A stretch of 64,000 bases of DNA from Areca catechu (Eukaryota > Streptophyta > Magnoliopsida > Arecales > Arecaceae), in the NCBI GenBank assembly GCA_021397845.1, contig CM038038.1, forward strand, positions 72,586,748 through 72,650,747, read 5' to 3'. The notes below the pieces were generated by a model, which was given only the letters and a program-made list of their open reading frames with translations, was not told where the DNA came from and did no database searches. The translations under genes and the position numbers were made by a program. Positions 10,076 through 22,810 of the stretch are shown here, one piece after another (the first letter of the stretch is position 1; each line of letters opens with the position of its first letter).

Positions 10076-12435
10076 TAGTGAAACCTAATTTCCTATAAAT
10101 CCTAATCTAAAATGTTCCTAGTTATTGGACCATTGATTCGGGGATCAATAATCCGGTAAGACTAGCTTATCCTATGTATGCTCAGATGATGAGAGTGGTT
10201 GGTCTCACAACCACTTGTGTAAAGATACTAATAGAAGGATAAGGGTGCTCATCAGGGTATGAGTACACTGAACTGATCCGTACCGGGACAATCTTATGGA
10301 AGTCTTACTACTTGTCAAAAGATAGATCCTTGAGTAGGAGTTGTGCATGTGATCTTTAGACCTGAGGTTACCATGGTTCCTTGTGCACACTAAGCCATAT
10401 TTTGGTTCATACTCATTCATGCTATTACGACATGTACGGGGTGTTCTGGGTATGGTGGAAGTGTATGGAGGATATGAGTGGACCAACAAGGAATCGATCA
10501 TTCCTAGTAAGAGGAATTGTTATCCTATGCAATCTCTTCGATGAGGACTTAAGGAGCCTTTGGTCAAAGCAGGATGAGATTAGTGGAATCTAATCAGTCA
10601 TCATTAGCTGAGTCCTCACTATCGAGTGAGATTCGATATGATTAGTATTAGGGTTTGACACTATCTTATCCATACGTATCACCTATATCGGCCTAATGTC
10701 TTGGAGGATCGAAAGATTGAATTGCACGGTAACTTACTACTAAAGATATTTGATAATTCTACTAAATTTTTCATCTTTCAGAGGCATGACACATTACTAG
10801 ATGTCAATCTTGTCTTGTAGGTATTCATGAATAAATTGGATTGGTTTCATGAGTCAATTCGATGGATGGTTCAAATTGGATAATTAGATGAGCTAGTTTG
10901 ACCTAATTAGGTCAATCGGATTTGATTGGATCGAATCGACTCAAAACTAACTTACTGCTAGCTAGATATGAAACCCAATGGATCACACACCACTAGAGAA
11001 TTGGACAAAGAAGTCATTCACCGATTTAATTAGGGTCATAGGATCCTAATTGGTAGTTAGGTGACACACTAGCATGTGTAGGCTAACCTAATTCCTAACC
11101 CAATTGGATTGGGTCCGGTTGCTTGCTAAATACATTAACAATTTATGGGAGACCTAAATTGGGTTATGTTCTAAGTAGGATGAATTTATCAGATTTTATC
11201 TGATATTTTTTGAGGTTTTATCTCGGAATTATGAAGTGTCCCCTAGGCATAGGACTCTTCGTGCCTAAATGACATATTAGCATTCAAAAGGGCCTAGAAG
11301 GGTCTATAGTTCTCTGATTGGAAAAACTTTTTATATGGTCAGAAAGATTATTTAATGCCTTTTCATTTGACACCCATATTTCATATACTTTGACTTTGTC
11401 AAAGTAGCATATGGCATGGAAAAAGGTTGACCGAATTGTAAAGAGAAGCGACTCTTCATTTGGCACGCAGAAAGGACCAAGAGTCCTCTGCAGATGAGTT
11501 TCTTCTATAGATTGTACTTTCTTCTAATTTTTATCTTTATCTCCATGCCCTTTTAAAGGATTTGACTGGTCAATGATTTTTGAATTGACATGAAGAAGGA
11601 AGGATGAATGGTGCACATGAAAGTTGTGACTTTTTATGAGAGGGCACACGGTTTGAAGCAGAGTCCTTCTGCTTTCAGATCTCTTCGATTTTCTCTGACT
11701 TTTTGGGAATGAGAAGACCCTCTTGGCTCTTCCAGAGACTGGTACATGCCATGTGGTGTTAGAAGTTTTCATTTGGACATGAAGAGATGTCAGATAAGAC
11801 TCCTGAATCCTAAAGAGTCTTATCAGATATGAAGAAACATATCTGATAAGAGATTTTGGGATGTGTTTCACGCCCCTTAAGAAACTATTTAAAGGATGTA
11901 CGGTGGAATGAGATGATATTCATTCAGTCATCTGAAATAGGAGTCTAGATTCTACTATATTATGTATCTGAGTTTTTCTCTCTCCCTCTTCCTTTCTTTA
12001 AGACAAGACTTGTCTTGTTAAGACAAAGTCTTTCTATTAGGACAAGGCTTTGTTTTAGGACATAAGCCTAAGGGTCCTAAAGAAGGGTTGTCCTAAAACC
12101 AAGAGTGGTTTAGAAGAGTGTCCAAAGAGTCCTATAGTGGGATAGCGAGTCCTACAGAGTCCAAAGTCCAAAAGGTTGCTGAAATAGTCCTACCCAGGCA
12201 AGCAACTTTAAGAAGGAGTTCTTCCTTGTTTCAAATCTTGTGTGGATCACCGTTGGAGGACTTACACTTGTGAGTCTAGTGGAAGAAGTGAAATATAGCA
12301 CTCCAGGTATGTTTCGTTACCTTCTTTTATGACATATTAGTTGTAATGGAATAAGGGATCTTGGGAATTAGGATTTCTAACTAATAAAGCATTATCTTTA
12401 TGCATGAAATTTTATAATTCAGTCTTACTAAGTTG
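10076..12435 (+). repeat. Long LTR (~2.4 kb), plus-strand copy, 3' end truncated
   Basis: Collinear in inverted orientation with 15262-17488. Shared landmarks include the TTTGACCTAATTAGGTCAAT-like block (10909), CTAGCATGTGTAGGCTAACC (11070) and the AAGACAAGACTTGTCTT palindromic run (12000). The copies have drifted considerably. The copy loses similarity about 30-60 bp before the expected LTR end and joins gypsy sequence near 12440. No coding capacity was seen; open frames are short and unlike known proteins. Confidence 0.75.
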
Positions 12436-12439
12436 CATA

Positions 12440-14025
12440 ATGATCTCCTTGAAACCCAATAACTATGAGAGCCAAGTTATCCCACACTCAATGGGGTCAA
12501 GTTCCTCCCACCCCGGGAGAATTGATGGGGGCACCAGGATCAGACACAGATTAGTGGGCCCTATTTGGTTTACCTAGCCATGTGTCAAATTTTGTAATCA
12601 ACTAGAATTGAGTCCTGTAATAAGTTGAGTTAGTTGATTTGTCTCAACCCTCAACCTAGTCCAGTACATTGAGACCTATATACCAGTATGAGTCTAGTAA
12701 AAAAGAGGAGGCTATGTTATTTTGGAGTTCCACCAGACCTCATTCTGAAGCCAGAAACAGTTACATCAGCTTAGGGGAGCTCAATCGACACCCAGGTGCC
12801 CAGATTCTCTCTAGATGTCATTTCAAATGCCAGATTCCCTCCAGATGCTTTCGAAATATTTTATATGCTAGGAACCCATATTTACCAGGCTATCCCAGCA
12901 CTCCAGGCCTCCAAATTCAAGCCTAGGAAGCAAACCCAGGAAAGAACCAAGATTCCCTTTTGATGTCGGGAATTTGCCTGCCCAGAGAACCAAGCACCCT
13001 AGCTTCCAGGGGGCCCAAGCCCAAGCCCTCCAAGCCCATGGCCACCTCCCCCTTGTTGCCCTAAGGTCCACATGCCCAAAAAGTTGGCATCCAAAAGGTT
13101 TGACTAAGTCCAAGTTGAAGAGAAGATAGAGAAGACCAAGTTTGTTCTAACCTAGTTAGGATTCCTAATCCCTTTAAACCTTGTAATTCTAACCTAGCTA
13201 GGAAAGGACTTGTATTCCAATTGGAAGAGGACTTGATGTAACCCAAGTGTAACCATGGTTAGTGGACATGGGACTCTATAAATACCCCACCCCTCCCCTC
13301 TTGTAAGCATCTTTTTCTTATGAATAACCTTGTTGAATTTTGATCAATTGCCTTGTGTTTGAGTTTTGGTTCTTACTTTGAGTGCTCTCCTTGTGTTCCT
13401 GGATTGAAACCCTGCTACCCTAGCACCCTCCTACATCCCTGAGATCAACCACGCCTAGGAACAGAAGCCCTTGTTGCCGTCCAAGCCCAGAGCTTCTTCT
13501 TCCTTGGTTGCCATCTTCTAACCCTAATCCCGATCCCTTTCAAGCCATATTTTCTTTTCTTATTTTTTTAATTACTATTTTGATTAACCCTGACACTTGC
13601 AGGATCCCTGGGTGCTTCACCTCCCCTGAGGTGCCTTCTTTACACTCTCTCGAACCCGCCCAGATCAACCATCAGATTCAAGGGAACGAGGCTTCTTCAT
13701 CCAGGCTCCGATCAGAGTTGTGAGTGATCCCTTCTACTACTGAATTTTATCTCTGACTGGTAAAAACCTTTCCTTCTCTTATTATCTGATTTGTTTGAAG
13801 ATTAACTATCCTAACCTGGAAATTTCTTAATTTCCAGTCCTGTCTTTTATTTATCTTGAATGATTCAGCCTGCGACAAGTTGATTCTTAGAATTGCTGAA
13901 TACCTGCTAGTTCTTTACTTTGCTTTGAGAAATTAGCCAACAAACCTAAATCTAAATTCACAAAAAATTAGTTTACTACTGCTTTTTCCTACATATTTAG
14001 CATTATTAAAGTTATCCCACTTCAT
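12440..14025 (+). repeat. Ty3/gypsy chromovirus-like LTR with a short pol tail
   Basis: 12495-12522 (GGGGTCAAGTTCCTCCCACC, then CCGGGAGAAT) equals the 3' end of pol in the GypA/GypB elements. The LTR begins TGATGGGGGCACC at 12523, like TGGTGGGGACACC at 32220. It has a TATA box in CTCTATAAATACCCC (13273) and a TTGCAGGATCCC segment (13594). It probably ends near 14024 (TTATCCCACTTCA), but no primer-binding site follows, so it is a 3' or fragmentary LTR. Identity to the other LTRs is low. Confidence 0.65.
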
Positions 14026-14029
14026 TTCT

Positions 14030-15248
14030 TTTGTAGGGTTGAGATCCTAATCCTCATGAGGGCCTTGTGTGTACATACAAACACTTATGAGTTCAAAGGT
14101 AGGACCTCCTTTCCAATTGCAATCCATGAAATTCTCAAGTAAACTTGCCTCTAAGACACTTATAATCTTGTGTGTGCACAACAACCATAATATCTTAGTC
14201 TAGTCGGATCCTTCATTTCTATTAGCCATGATTGAATAATGTCCCCTTGTGTGTACATAATGAAGCAACAATTCCAATCATGTTACAAAGCATTAAGTGG
14301 CACCAAGACAAATTTCATATCAAACCCTAAAATAGGCCTTGTGTGTATACAACAAACCTACTATAATGTTGACATAAATTTTGCTTAGCATAAAGGAAGG
14401 CAAAATAAAGTATTCTTAATCAATTAGCATTCCCAAAATAAGGTTTAGATATATCCAAATGGCCAGGTGAGTGGAGGGGTGAGGGGGTCCCCCATTGCTT
14501 TCCTTATACACCAATTAAATTGGCCAGGTCAGACAATGGAACCAATGAAAAACCTCAATCCCCTTACCTTCCTAGAACCACTTACCTAGACACCAATTGG
14601 CTGATCAAACCCTAATCATTTTTGCATCATGACTAAGTTATATTTGAGACTAAATATGATTTTAAATGAGGGCTTTAATGGTCTCAAACACATCCTAAGC
14701 AATGTTCATAACATCAAGCATAACCATAAGCATATCAATCCCATATGCAAAAATATGATGACCCATCAAGCATATTTATGTTAATATGCAATCATAGCTT
14801 GATTTTTCAATTCTCTGTTCCCCTTATTTATTCATGGGATATGGCCATAGCGGCACCCCTACATGTCATAGGAGACCTCATTGAATGGGAAGAAGGGCCT
14901 TTAAACCCTACTTAACCCCTATGACCGGATGGCCATGGTGACTAACCCAATCCAAAGCAGTTCTAGGATAAGACATGTTATTAAGATGCATTTGATTAGC
15001 ATATGCATAATAACATATTAAAACAATAACATGCTCTTTTTCATGATAATATATACTATCATACATATTAGGGTTTAAGAATAACAGCCCTAATCCAATG
15101 GCAAACATCATACTATGATTATTTTGCATAACCATATAGCATTCCACTGAACCCTAAGTAATGGCATGCATCAAAAACTATGATCAAACTAGCTATCTAA
15201 TAAGCATTTGATCATACAAATGATAATTAATTGAATGAACTAAGGGTT
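14030..15248 (-). other. Noncoding internal region of the long-LTR element
   Basis: AT-rich stretch running away from the primer-binding site at 15249-15260, so it is read as the 5' interior of a minus-strand element. The phrase CTTGTGTGTACATA or close variants recurs four times (about 14067, 14170, 14234, 14339). A 79-codon open frame at 14908-15147 (-) has no recognisable motif. I see no gag or pol, so this is either a large non-coding derivative or only the untranslated leader. Confidence 0.5.
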
Positions 15249-15260
15249 GCTCTGATACCA
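15249..15260 (-). promoter_or_regulatory. Primer-binding site, initiator-Met tRNA type
   Basis: Minus strand TGGTATCAGAGC, one base from the LTR end (...CCCATCA). It gives the orientation of the 15262-17488 LTR as the 5' LTR of a minus-strand element. Confidence 0.9.
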
Positions 15261-15261
15261 C

Positions 15262-17488
15262 TGATGGGATTTCTAGGAGCCAAGGTGATCATTCAACTTA
15301 CGAAGTGAATTTTAAAACAAATTCATGCATGAAAACCTTAATTGGCTAGAAGACCCTAATTTCCTCCGGATCCCCTTAGACATTACCAACTAATGAATCA
15401 TAAATAAAGTACAAGGAACATACCTGGAATGCTGTATACCAACTATTTCCATAAGCTCACAAGTGCAAGCCCTCCAACAGTGAACCACATGAGAATTGTA
15501 CCAAGGAAGAATTCCTTCTTGAAGTTGCTTGCTCAAGCAGAACTCTTTTAGTAGCCTTTGGATTTTTTGACCACTGTAGACACCCTGTCCCATTGTAGGG
15601 CACTATGAACACTCTCCTAAACCACTCTTGGTTTTAGGACAACCCTCCTCTAGGACCACTTAAGCTTATATCCTAAAACAAAGCCTTGTCCTAGTAGAAA
15701 AGACTTTGTCTTAACGACAAGTCTTGTCTTAAAGAAAGGAGGAGGGAGAGAGAGACACTCAGACATAAACTTTTGGTGAAATTGGACTCCTATTTTAGAT
15801 GGCCAAATAACTAGTTTCTCATTTCACTGTACACCCTTAATAATGGTTTAAGGGGCATAAAAGCATCCTAATATCTCTTATCAGATATGTCTCCTCATAC
15901 CTGATAAGGCTCTTCAGGATTCAGGAGTCTTATCTAAGTCCTTCTAATTTCCAATGAAATCTCCTCATGCCATATGGAATGTACCGGTCAAGAAGAAGGA
16001 AAGAAGGCATCTTTTTAGATCTTAAACCATAAAAGAAGAATAAACCTGAGAGCAGAAGGACTCGACCTCAGAACCATGCATAGATGAAGAGACACGACTC
16101 TTCATCTGCGCATGCTAACTTCTTTCCCATTTCACGTCGTTCTCTCTCAATTCAAAAAAAACTTCTTTGACCGATCATTCAAAATCAAAGGGCATGGGGA
16201 TGATCTGAAGAGGTGTCCCACATGAAAACTCCTAGAGTTTCATCTGCAGAAGGACTCTCAGTCCTTCTGCGTGTGCTTTCTTTCTCCCGCATGCCCAAGG
16301 GGCACCAAGAGTCCAAGCACCTTGGACTCTTCTCCAAACCAGGTTCAAGTTCAATAAAACATATTAAAGTCTAGTTTAGGCTACCCCACTTAGGACTCAA
16401 CCTAATGTAGGTTTTCATCAATTAGGTTAATCCAATTAACAAGCAACTAGACCCAAATCAATTGGGTTAGGAATTGGGTTAGCCTACACATGCTAGTGTA
16501 TAATTTGGCAAACCAATTAGGATGCCAGGACCCTAATTAAACCATGTATGAATTCCTTGGACAACTCCCTAATGTGTTGACCCTTTGGGTTTCATATTTA
16601 GCTAGCAGTAGGTTCAGGTTTGAACTGATTCGATCCGATCGAACCCGATTGACCTAATTAGGTCAAATTGGCTCACCTAATTGTCTAATTCGAATCATTC
16701 ATCGAATTGACTCATGAAACATATCTAATTGGTTCATGAAAACCTACAAGACAAGATTGACTTCTAGCAACGTGTCATTCCTACTCGAAAAATGAAGAAA
16801 TTGATGGAAATATCAAAGTACCCTTCAGTAGTAAGTTACCGTGCAATTCAATCTTTCGATCTCCCATTATCTCGATTAACTGATGGGTATGGAAATATGT
16901 CAAACCCTAACACTTAGTCATATCAAGTCTCAGCTCGATCATGAGGACTCAACTGATGATTGACTAGAAACTACTTCTAATCTCATCCTGCTTTTGATCA
17001 AAGGCTCCTTGAATCACTCATCGAAGAGATTACATGGGATAACAATTCCTCTTACCTAGAATGATCGATTCCTTGTTGGTCCACTCATATCCTTCGTATA
17101 CCTTCCACCATACCCTGGAACACCCCGTACATGACTCAATGTCATGAATGAGTATGAACTAAACATGGCTTAGTGTGCACAAGGAACCATGGTGACCTCA
17201 GTTCTAAAGATCATATGCATAACTTTTACTCTGAGACCTATCTTTTGACAAGCAGTAAGACTTCCATAAGATAGTCCCGGTGTGGATCAGTTCAGTATAC
17301 TCATACCCTGATGAGCATCCTTATCCTTGTATTAGTGTCTCTACACAAGTGGCTGTGAGACCAACCACCCTCATTAACTGAGCATATGTAGGATAAGATA
17401 GTCTTACCGGATTCATCGACCCTCGAATTGATGGTCCATTGACTAGGAACATTTCGATTAGGATTTATAGAAATTTAGGTCTCACTAT
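15262..17488 (-). repeat. Long LTR (~2.2 kb), minus-strand copy, 5' LTR
   Basis: The inner end is set by TGATGGGATT at 15262 next to the primer-binding site. The outer end is placed near 17488, where similarity to 10076 stops; that edge is uncertain by tens of bases. It is inverted relative to 10076-12435. A matching 3' LTR in the same orientation was not found inside the window. Confidence 0.8.
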
Positions 17489-17499
17489 TATTGGTGAGG

Positions 17500-19306
17500 A
17501 CCAGAGCTAGGAAGAGGAAGCAAACCTTTTCTAATTGAATTTGGATCACCAATGAGTAAGTCCATGTGTTCTTCACAAAGAAGACTCGAGTTCCAGTTAT
17601 TTTGAGTAGTAATTAGGTCAAATTGAGTTGTAATTTGATCAAATTGAGTGTAATTTGGTCAATTAGGTTTGTTAGGTTACCAATTGAGTCCATTGAATCC
17701 ATCAATTGGTTAAAGAGTCTTGTAAATAGCATTAATTTACTTTGTTTGATGAATTGTCTAGTTTGAGTCTGGTAATTAGTGATTGAATAGTTAGGGGTGT
17801 CATATGTACCCAAGACCCAAGTTGTCATTACCTTGGTAGATTTATTCTAGGTAAAAAAGGGTTGTCCAAATTTTTTTATTCAGACATTTAGACATTCAGA
17901 CATCCAGATATTCAGACATCCGGACATCCAGACATTTAGACATTGGGACAACATTCAAAATCCATCTTTATCTAAAAGAGGTGGCCCATCCTATTTTTTT
18001 TCATCGCACATTTCAATTTCAAGGAGTGCCCATTTAAGAGGAGTAAAGCAGAAGGACTCTACTTATCATCTGGCGCCCCCCTCATATTTTTGTCACCCAC
18101 TCTAGATGATTCCCCCATCCATTCAAAAAATTAATGGGAGGAAGAGTCCAAGATAGGTGGAGATATCTTTATTCAAATCAAAGAAGTTTTTCAAATTCAA
18201 AGGAGTTTCATCCAAAAATCAAGAGTTCTCTCTTATCAAGTTATATCCCTTCATCTTATCCAAGTATCAAGGGAGGATTTGGTAAACCCCTTTCAAATTC
18301 AAAAAAGGGTTCAAATTCAAATCTTTGAAGATGTTTTTATCCTATGTTGCCAATCAAGAAGATGAGACACCAAGTGAAAGAAGGTTAGTGCCAAATGAGA
18401 AAGAAAATTAGCTCCAAGAAGGATTAGCGCCCCATCTTCCTTTTCCCGAATACATTTTCCTCAAGTTGTCGCCCAAGTCAATTTAAATTTCAAATTCAAA
18501 GAGTGTTTGAATTTAAATATAATTTAAATTTGAAAGAGTCCTATGGTATCTTCATGTGTGAAGAACTCTATAAATAGGACCCCATACCCTTTGTAATTAT
18601 TGATTATTGAATTATGAAATGAAATGCTATCTTTTTTCCACAAAGCTGGGTAGGCTTAGTGATTTTCTCTAAGGGCGGGAGGTCCTTAAGAGCTCAAGGC
18701 AGGGAGGTCCTTGATAGCTCAAGGCGGTGAGGTCCTTGAGTGGAGGTTCTGCCGGATTCGACAATTGCTATCGATCTTCTTCAAGCTCTTCGAATCCAAC
18801 CTTTCTTTTTTTTCCATTTCGAACCTGAATTACATTAATCTTAAGTTTTGTTTGCTGCCTTTTTTGCAGATCCCAAGTGTTCAAGGACCTTAGAGGATGG
18901 ATCCTTTGCTTCTGAACCAAGATCTGACGGTGGATCTGGAATCTGGAGTCCTGATCTTCATCCTACTGCAAAATCTGAGCGACTAGCAGCAGATCCATCT
19001 CAATTCAAAGTGAATCTCCATTGGGATAAGTAACCAACCCTTTTCTCATTAGATTTGGTAATTGAAGCATGGAATAGCCTGATCTAAGATGGTTTCCTAG
19101 CCATCGGGTCCATATTCCTCATAGCTTGCGGAGCGAATCATGGGTAAGTGGTTAATTACCTTCTTTATCCTTTCAATCTATTATGTTAGTTGCTTTATTA
19201 TGATCATTGCTCTCTTAAATTATCTAGGCTTAAATTGAATCATCTTACACCATATCGTAACTATCCCGCATCATCTTTATTGATATCAAGCTAGCATTCC
19301 GCATCA
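17500..19306 (+). repeat. 5' LTR of a Ty3/gypsy element (start approximate)
   Basis: The end is fixed by CCGCATCA (19301-19306) 6 nt before a primer-binding site. TATA box context CTCTATAAATAGGACCCC at 18568 is followed by a leader. GGGAGGTCCTTRA blocks repeat at 18689, 18705 and 18727. TTTTTTGCAGATCCC at 18864 resembles a 3' splice site. The left edge lies somewhere near 17500 beside the previous LTR. ORFs of 60-64 codons inside have no known motif. Confidence 0.65.
17878..17952. repeat. Short GACAT minisatellite in the LTR
   Basis: About eight imperfect units with core CAGACATTT or CAGACATCC, spaced 9-10 bp. Flanked by TTGTCCAAAT on the left and GGGACAACATT on the right. Confidence 0.8.
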
Positions 19307-19312
19307 TCTTAT

Positions 19313-19324
19313 TGGTATCAGAGC
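19313..19324 (+). promoter_or_regulatory. Primer-binding site of the 17.5-21 kb gypsy element
   Basis: TGGTATCAGAGC, 6 nt after the LTR end. A diverged second copy (TTGATATCAAGC at about 19280) lies inside the LTR 33 bp upstream, preceded by its own GCATCA (19268-19273). Confidence 0.9.
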
Positions 19325-20631
19325 ATTAGGTTAGATTAGGATTTCATGCTTGCTGAATTCTGCACATACCTGAACTTGATCTACATAGAACACCTTATTA
19401 GATTAGTTATTTTCATCTGAAATAATTTTTTATTATCCAAAGTAAGTCAGAAATTAGCACCTCAGATCTTATTAAAAAATAATAAAAAAATATTTTTCTG
19501 CACTTTTTTTTAATCTCTACTGCACCGTTTAGGTCTGCTGCAATTCTTTTGACCTAGTTTTGATAGCTTTCATCATAGCTATCCGAAAGTTAGTTCATTT
19601 GATTTCTTTTTCATTAATCTAAGCCAAAACAAACTTAGATCTAAATCTTTCTTATAGATATTAGATCTTAGGTTTAATTAATTTTTTTTTTTTTTTTTAA
19701 TCTATTTTAGCAGGTACTTTGGTGAGCAATCACGCCTCCTGAGTGGATATAAGCAAAAGTAGATTTGACCCATGGAATAATGACTAACGGCCCTGTACTG
19801 GATAACCCATATTGAAGTTTGTTTTGTGCTTGAGTGTATGCTTGCTTGCTAGAATTTGGTGATTTGTGTGTTAAAGATTACTTGGTTAATTTCTTAAGCA
19901 CAATTAGGATTTCTTTGGCACATCAGATTCCACTAAAAAATTAATTCCTGCAACTTAAATCTAAAATCTAAAATTTAAAATTTAAAATTTGAATCTGAAA
20001 TCTAAATTTAATTTCAAAATTTAAAGTTTAAATTTTGAGTTGTTAGTGGTATCTTATTTTATCTTGGTAACTAGAATTGATTGTGCATTCATATTTAAAC
20101 CAATTCTAAGGGCAAGCAATATAACATAAGGGAAGGATTGAGACCTTTCCTTAGCCCAAACCCAACCCCATTTGCATAGTCCTAAGCCTTAATTAAAATC
20201 GAGAGCACTTAAAGCTAGGGACAGCAACAGGTCAGGTTTTATATAACGTGTTAACCCATTGTAGTAGTCACTTCTTGTGTGTGCTTCTGAGAATTGGTGT
20301 CTAAGGCTAGAGGTCCATAGTAAATGCCCTAAGCGGACTGGTGGTTCTTTAATTAGGACCTCACAAAAGTGAGGGAGCCTCCCACCACCCCACCTCTTAC
20401 TTGGCCAATCGAGGAGTTACTACAGTCTTGTTTATTACCTTGACTAAGCACTATATTGGCCCTTAGGTCTAGGAACCCTAGACTTAGGTTGATTTGTATT
20501 GTTTGCACTGCATGACCACTAGGGCAGGTACCCCCATACCAAGATCAACAGACTCAAGCCAGTACATCCGCATCTATGGATTTCCATCCAGAAAGCCTGA
20601 TGTGTACTTTGATTGAACAGTTTAGCATACT
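19325..20631 (+). other. Untranslated leader of the gypsy element
   Basis: Noncoding, AT-rich, with a 19-nt T run near 19680 and an AAATTTAAAATT-rich stretch at 19960-20040. From about 20100 it resembles the leaders of the GypA/GypB elements (GGAAGGATTGAGACC, GGGACAGCAACAGGTC) but is more diverged. Confidence 0.6.
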
Positions 20632-20935
20632 TTGACTGACAGTTTAGGCAGTTTTAGTGGTAGGCTAGACCAAATTGAGCATAGATTGGGAGCCCTTGAG
20701 GAATCTCATGTGTCTCAACCAGACTTTATACCTCCTAGACCCACTCTAGTTCATATTCCTAGAGCCCAACGTCCTGATCCTATTCCTAATTCAAATCCTA
20801 GACACCTAATTTAGGATGAAACTGAAGAAGATAGAGCCTTTAGGAGTGTTAAATTTGATGCACCAACGTTCGATGGGAACTTAGATCCTAAGGTCTATAC
20901 GGATTAAGAGAGTGACATGGATCAATTTCGAATGG
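20632..20935 (+). pseudogene. gag: gypsy gag N-terminus, broken
   Basis: A short coiled segment (LDQIEHRLGALEE) and a proline-rich stretch end at a TAG (20812-20814). The same frame then resumes with VKFDAPTFDGNLDPKVYTD, the conserved entry of Ty3/gypsy Gag, and meets another stop. It matches the gag entry of GypB-1 (PTFDGSLNPKVYSDW). Sequence beyond about 20990 belongs to a different element. Confidence 0.8.
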
Positions 20936-20994
20936 TGTAAAATGTCGGAGGATTGAAAGGTTAAATTTGCAAAGTTCAAGTTAATCTCAAGATC

Positions 20995-22180
20995 GACCGA
21001 TCGCTGCTTGCCTTTCTTCAAGGCACTGCACAAGGTGCATGAATTCACCTGGACATAAGAGTGCAAGGCAGCCTTCGAGGAGTTAAAGAAATCTTGGCAT
21101 CACCATTGCTGCTCTCCAGGCCAGAAGATTGAGTGGAGCTCTTGTTGTACCTAGCGGTCACCCCAGGGGTTGTCAGTTCGGTCCTTGTCCGTATAGATGA
21201 GGACAGAACTCAGAAACTGGTATATTATGCCAGCAAATTCCTTCGAGATGTGGAAATCAGGTACACTCACTCCAAGAAATTAATTTTTGCTCTTATAATG
21301 TCTACTCAGCGCTCAGGCCATACTTTCAAGAACATTCATTGTGGTCATGACGGACCACCACGGAGGGCCATGCTTAACCACTCTGATACTTTCGGATGCC
21401 TGGCCAAGTGGGCCTTGATACTTAGCGAGTTCGACATTGCATACCAACCAAGACCATCTCAGAAGGCCCAAGTGTTGGCTAATTTTTTGGTCGAGTGCGC
21501 GGGCATGGGTGAGGAGCCAGAGGAGACCACCTCGAAGTGCCAGGCAAAGCCTGGGATTGAGGAGGAGGTCTGGGTCCTCCACGTTAATGGTGCATCCAAC
21601 TCAGGAGGGAGCGGAGCAGGCCTCATCCTTGCCAATTACGATGGGGTGTAGTCGATTGCGCGCTCTACTTCCTGTTTGCAGTAACCAACAATCAGTTGAA
21701 TACGAGGCACTCCTCGCAGGACTGAGGGTCTCCCATAAACTGGGTGTACCCAACCTAAAGGTCTTCACCGACTCCCAGCTGGTGGCTGGACAGTCTCTCT
21801 GGAATTCAAGGCAAGGGACCCCCAGATGATGAAGTACTTGGAACAAGTACGCTCGAGCACTACCGCACTTCAGTGTTTCAGCATCTTCCACATCCATCAT
21901 AGAGAGAATGCTCACGTCGATATCCTTTCGAGGCTCGCATCGATGCCCTCTCAAGGCTCATGACCCTACCAGACTCATCACTGGGGTGCGCCCACATCGA
22001 TACCTAGAAACTCCAAGCTATGAGACCCCCAGGAGGTCAGCAGGTCACCTCAGAGCCCACTAGATGGACCAATATATTAGGTACATCATCGACGGCACCT
22101 TGCCAGAAGATCGTGCAAAGGCTGGCCTTGTCAAGAAGGCTGCACACTTCATCTTGAAGGATGGGCAACTCTACCGCAGG
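20995..22180 (+). pseudogene. pol: Tat-lineage gypsy pol: RNase H plus second (archaeal-type) RNase H
   Basis: Starts within the RT/RNase H boundary (PFFKALHKVHEFTW). The open frame at 21133-21651 carries LLYLAVTPGVVSSVLVRIDE, YYASKFLRD, RYTHSKKLIFALI, FDIAYQPRPSQKAQVLANFL and then WVLHVNGASNSGGSGAGLIL. The last motif begins the second RNase H domain that marks the Tat lineage. It continues in other frames with EYEALLAGLRV, LKVFTDSQLVAGQ and FHIHHRENAHVDILSRLA (to about 21955). From 22080 to 22180 DGTLPEDRAKAG and KDGQLYRR of the pre-integrase linker are readable. There are many frameshifts; gag, protease and most RT are absent. Confidence 0.9.
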
Positions 22181-22806
22181 TGATGGGGACATCGGCACGC
22201 TCGAATCCTGGAGAAAGCACGAATCCTGAAGTGCACGAATCTCAGAGTATATTCCAGAATAAAGTAGTTTAGGATTTTATCTTTTGTTTGAAATTTAAAT
22301 AAGGATTTGGTTGGTTAGGATTGAAATATGGATAAGCTTATCTTATCCTATCTTGTATTTGAATTTGAGTTATCCCTATCTTTTTATCCTGTATTCAAAT
22401 TCAAATGAGGGTTGGACAGGTCTATAAATACCACCCTCAGTCCTTTATAAAAAATCAGTTCAGTTCATAAAAAAAATTGAGTTTTTAGAAGAGTGATTCT
22501 TCTTGCCTTCGCCTTCGGGCATGGGCGTGATGCCCTAGTTATCCCCCTTCCCATTCCATCTTCTTTATCCCCTCGTGACCTTTGAGATTCATCCTAGCAC
22601 CTCCAAGTATCGAGGAGGGTGTAATGCCCTAGAGGTGAGAGGTCTCTTCGTTAGGGTGAGTCCCAAAGTCCATGAGATCCAGATCCCTATCCTACATCCC
22701 CACTATTCCTTCGCCACCCCTAGAGAAAAAAATACCAAAAAATATAGTACCCTAATTTAGGTGACTTCTAGGCTCACAACATCCTATCCATCTCTGTCCT
22801 CCATCA
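22181..22806 (+). repeat. 5' LTR of the 22.2-25.7 kb element
   Basis: TGATGGGGACATC...CCATCA. Core promoter candidate TCTATAAATACCACC at 22422, then a leader with TTCGCCTTCGGGCAT (22508). Matches 25086-25705 throughout. Confidence 0.92.
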
Positions 22807-22810
22807 ATTT

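Noticed and set aside
14908..15147. 79-codon frame on the minus strand
   Set aside because: No known motif, AT-rich, no homologous support; treated as noncoding interior of the long-LTR element.
17878..17952. CRISPR-like short repeats
   Set aside because: Units are 9-10 bp without spacers, in a plant retrotransposon LTR; it is a minisatellite.
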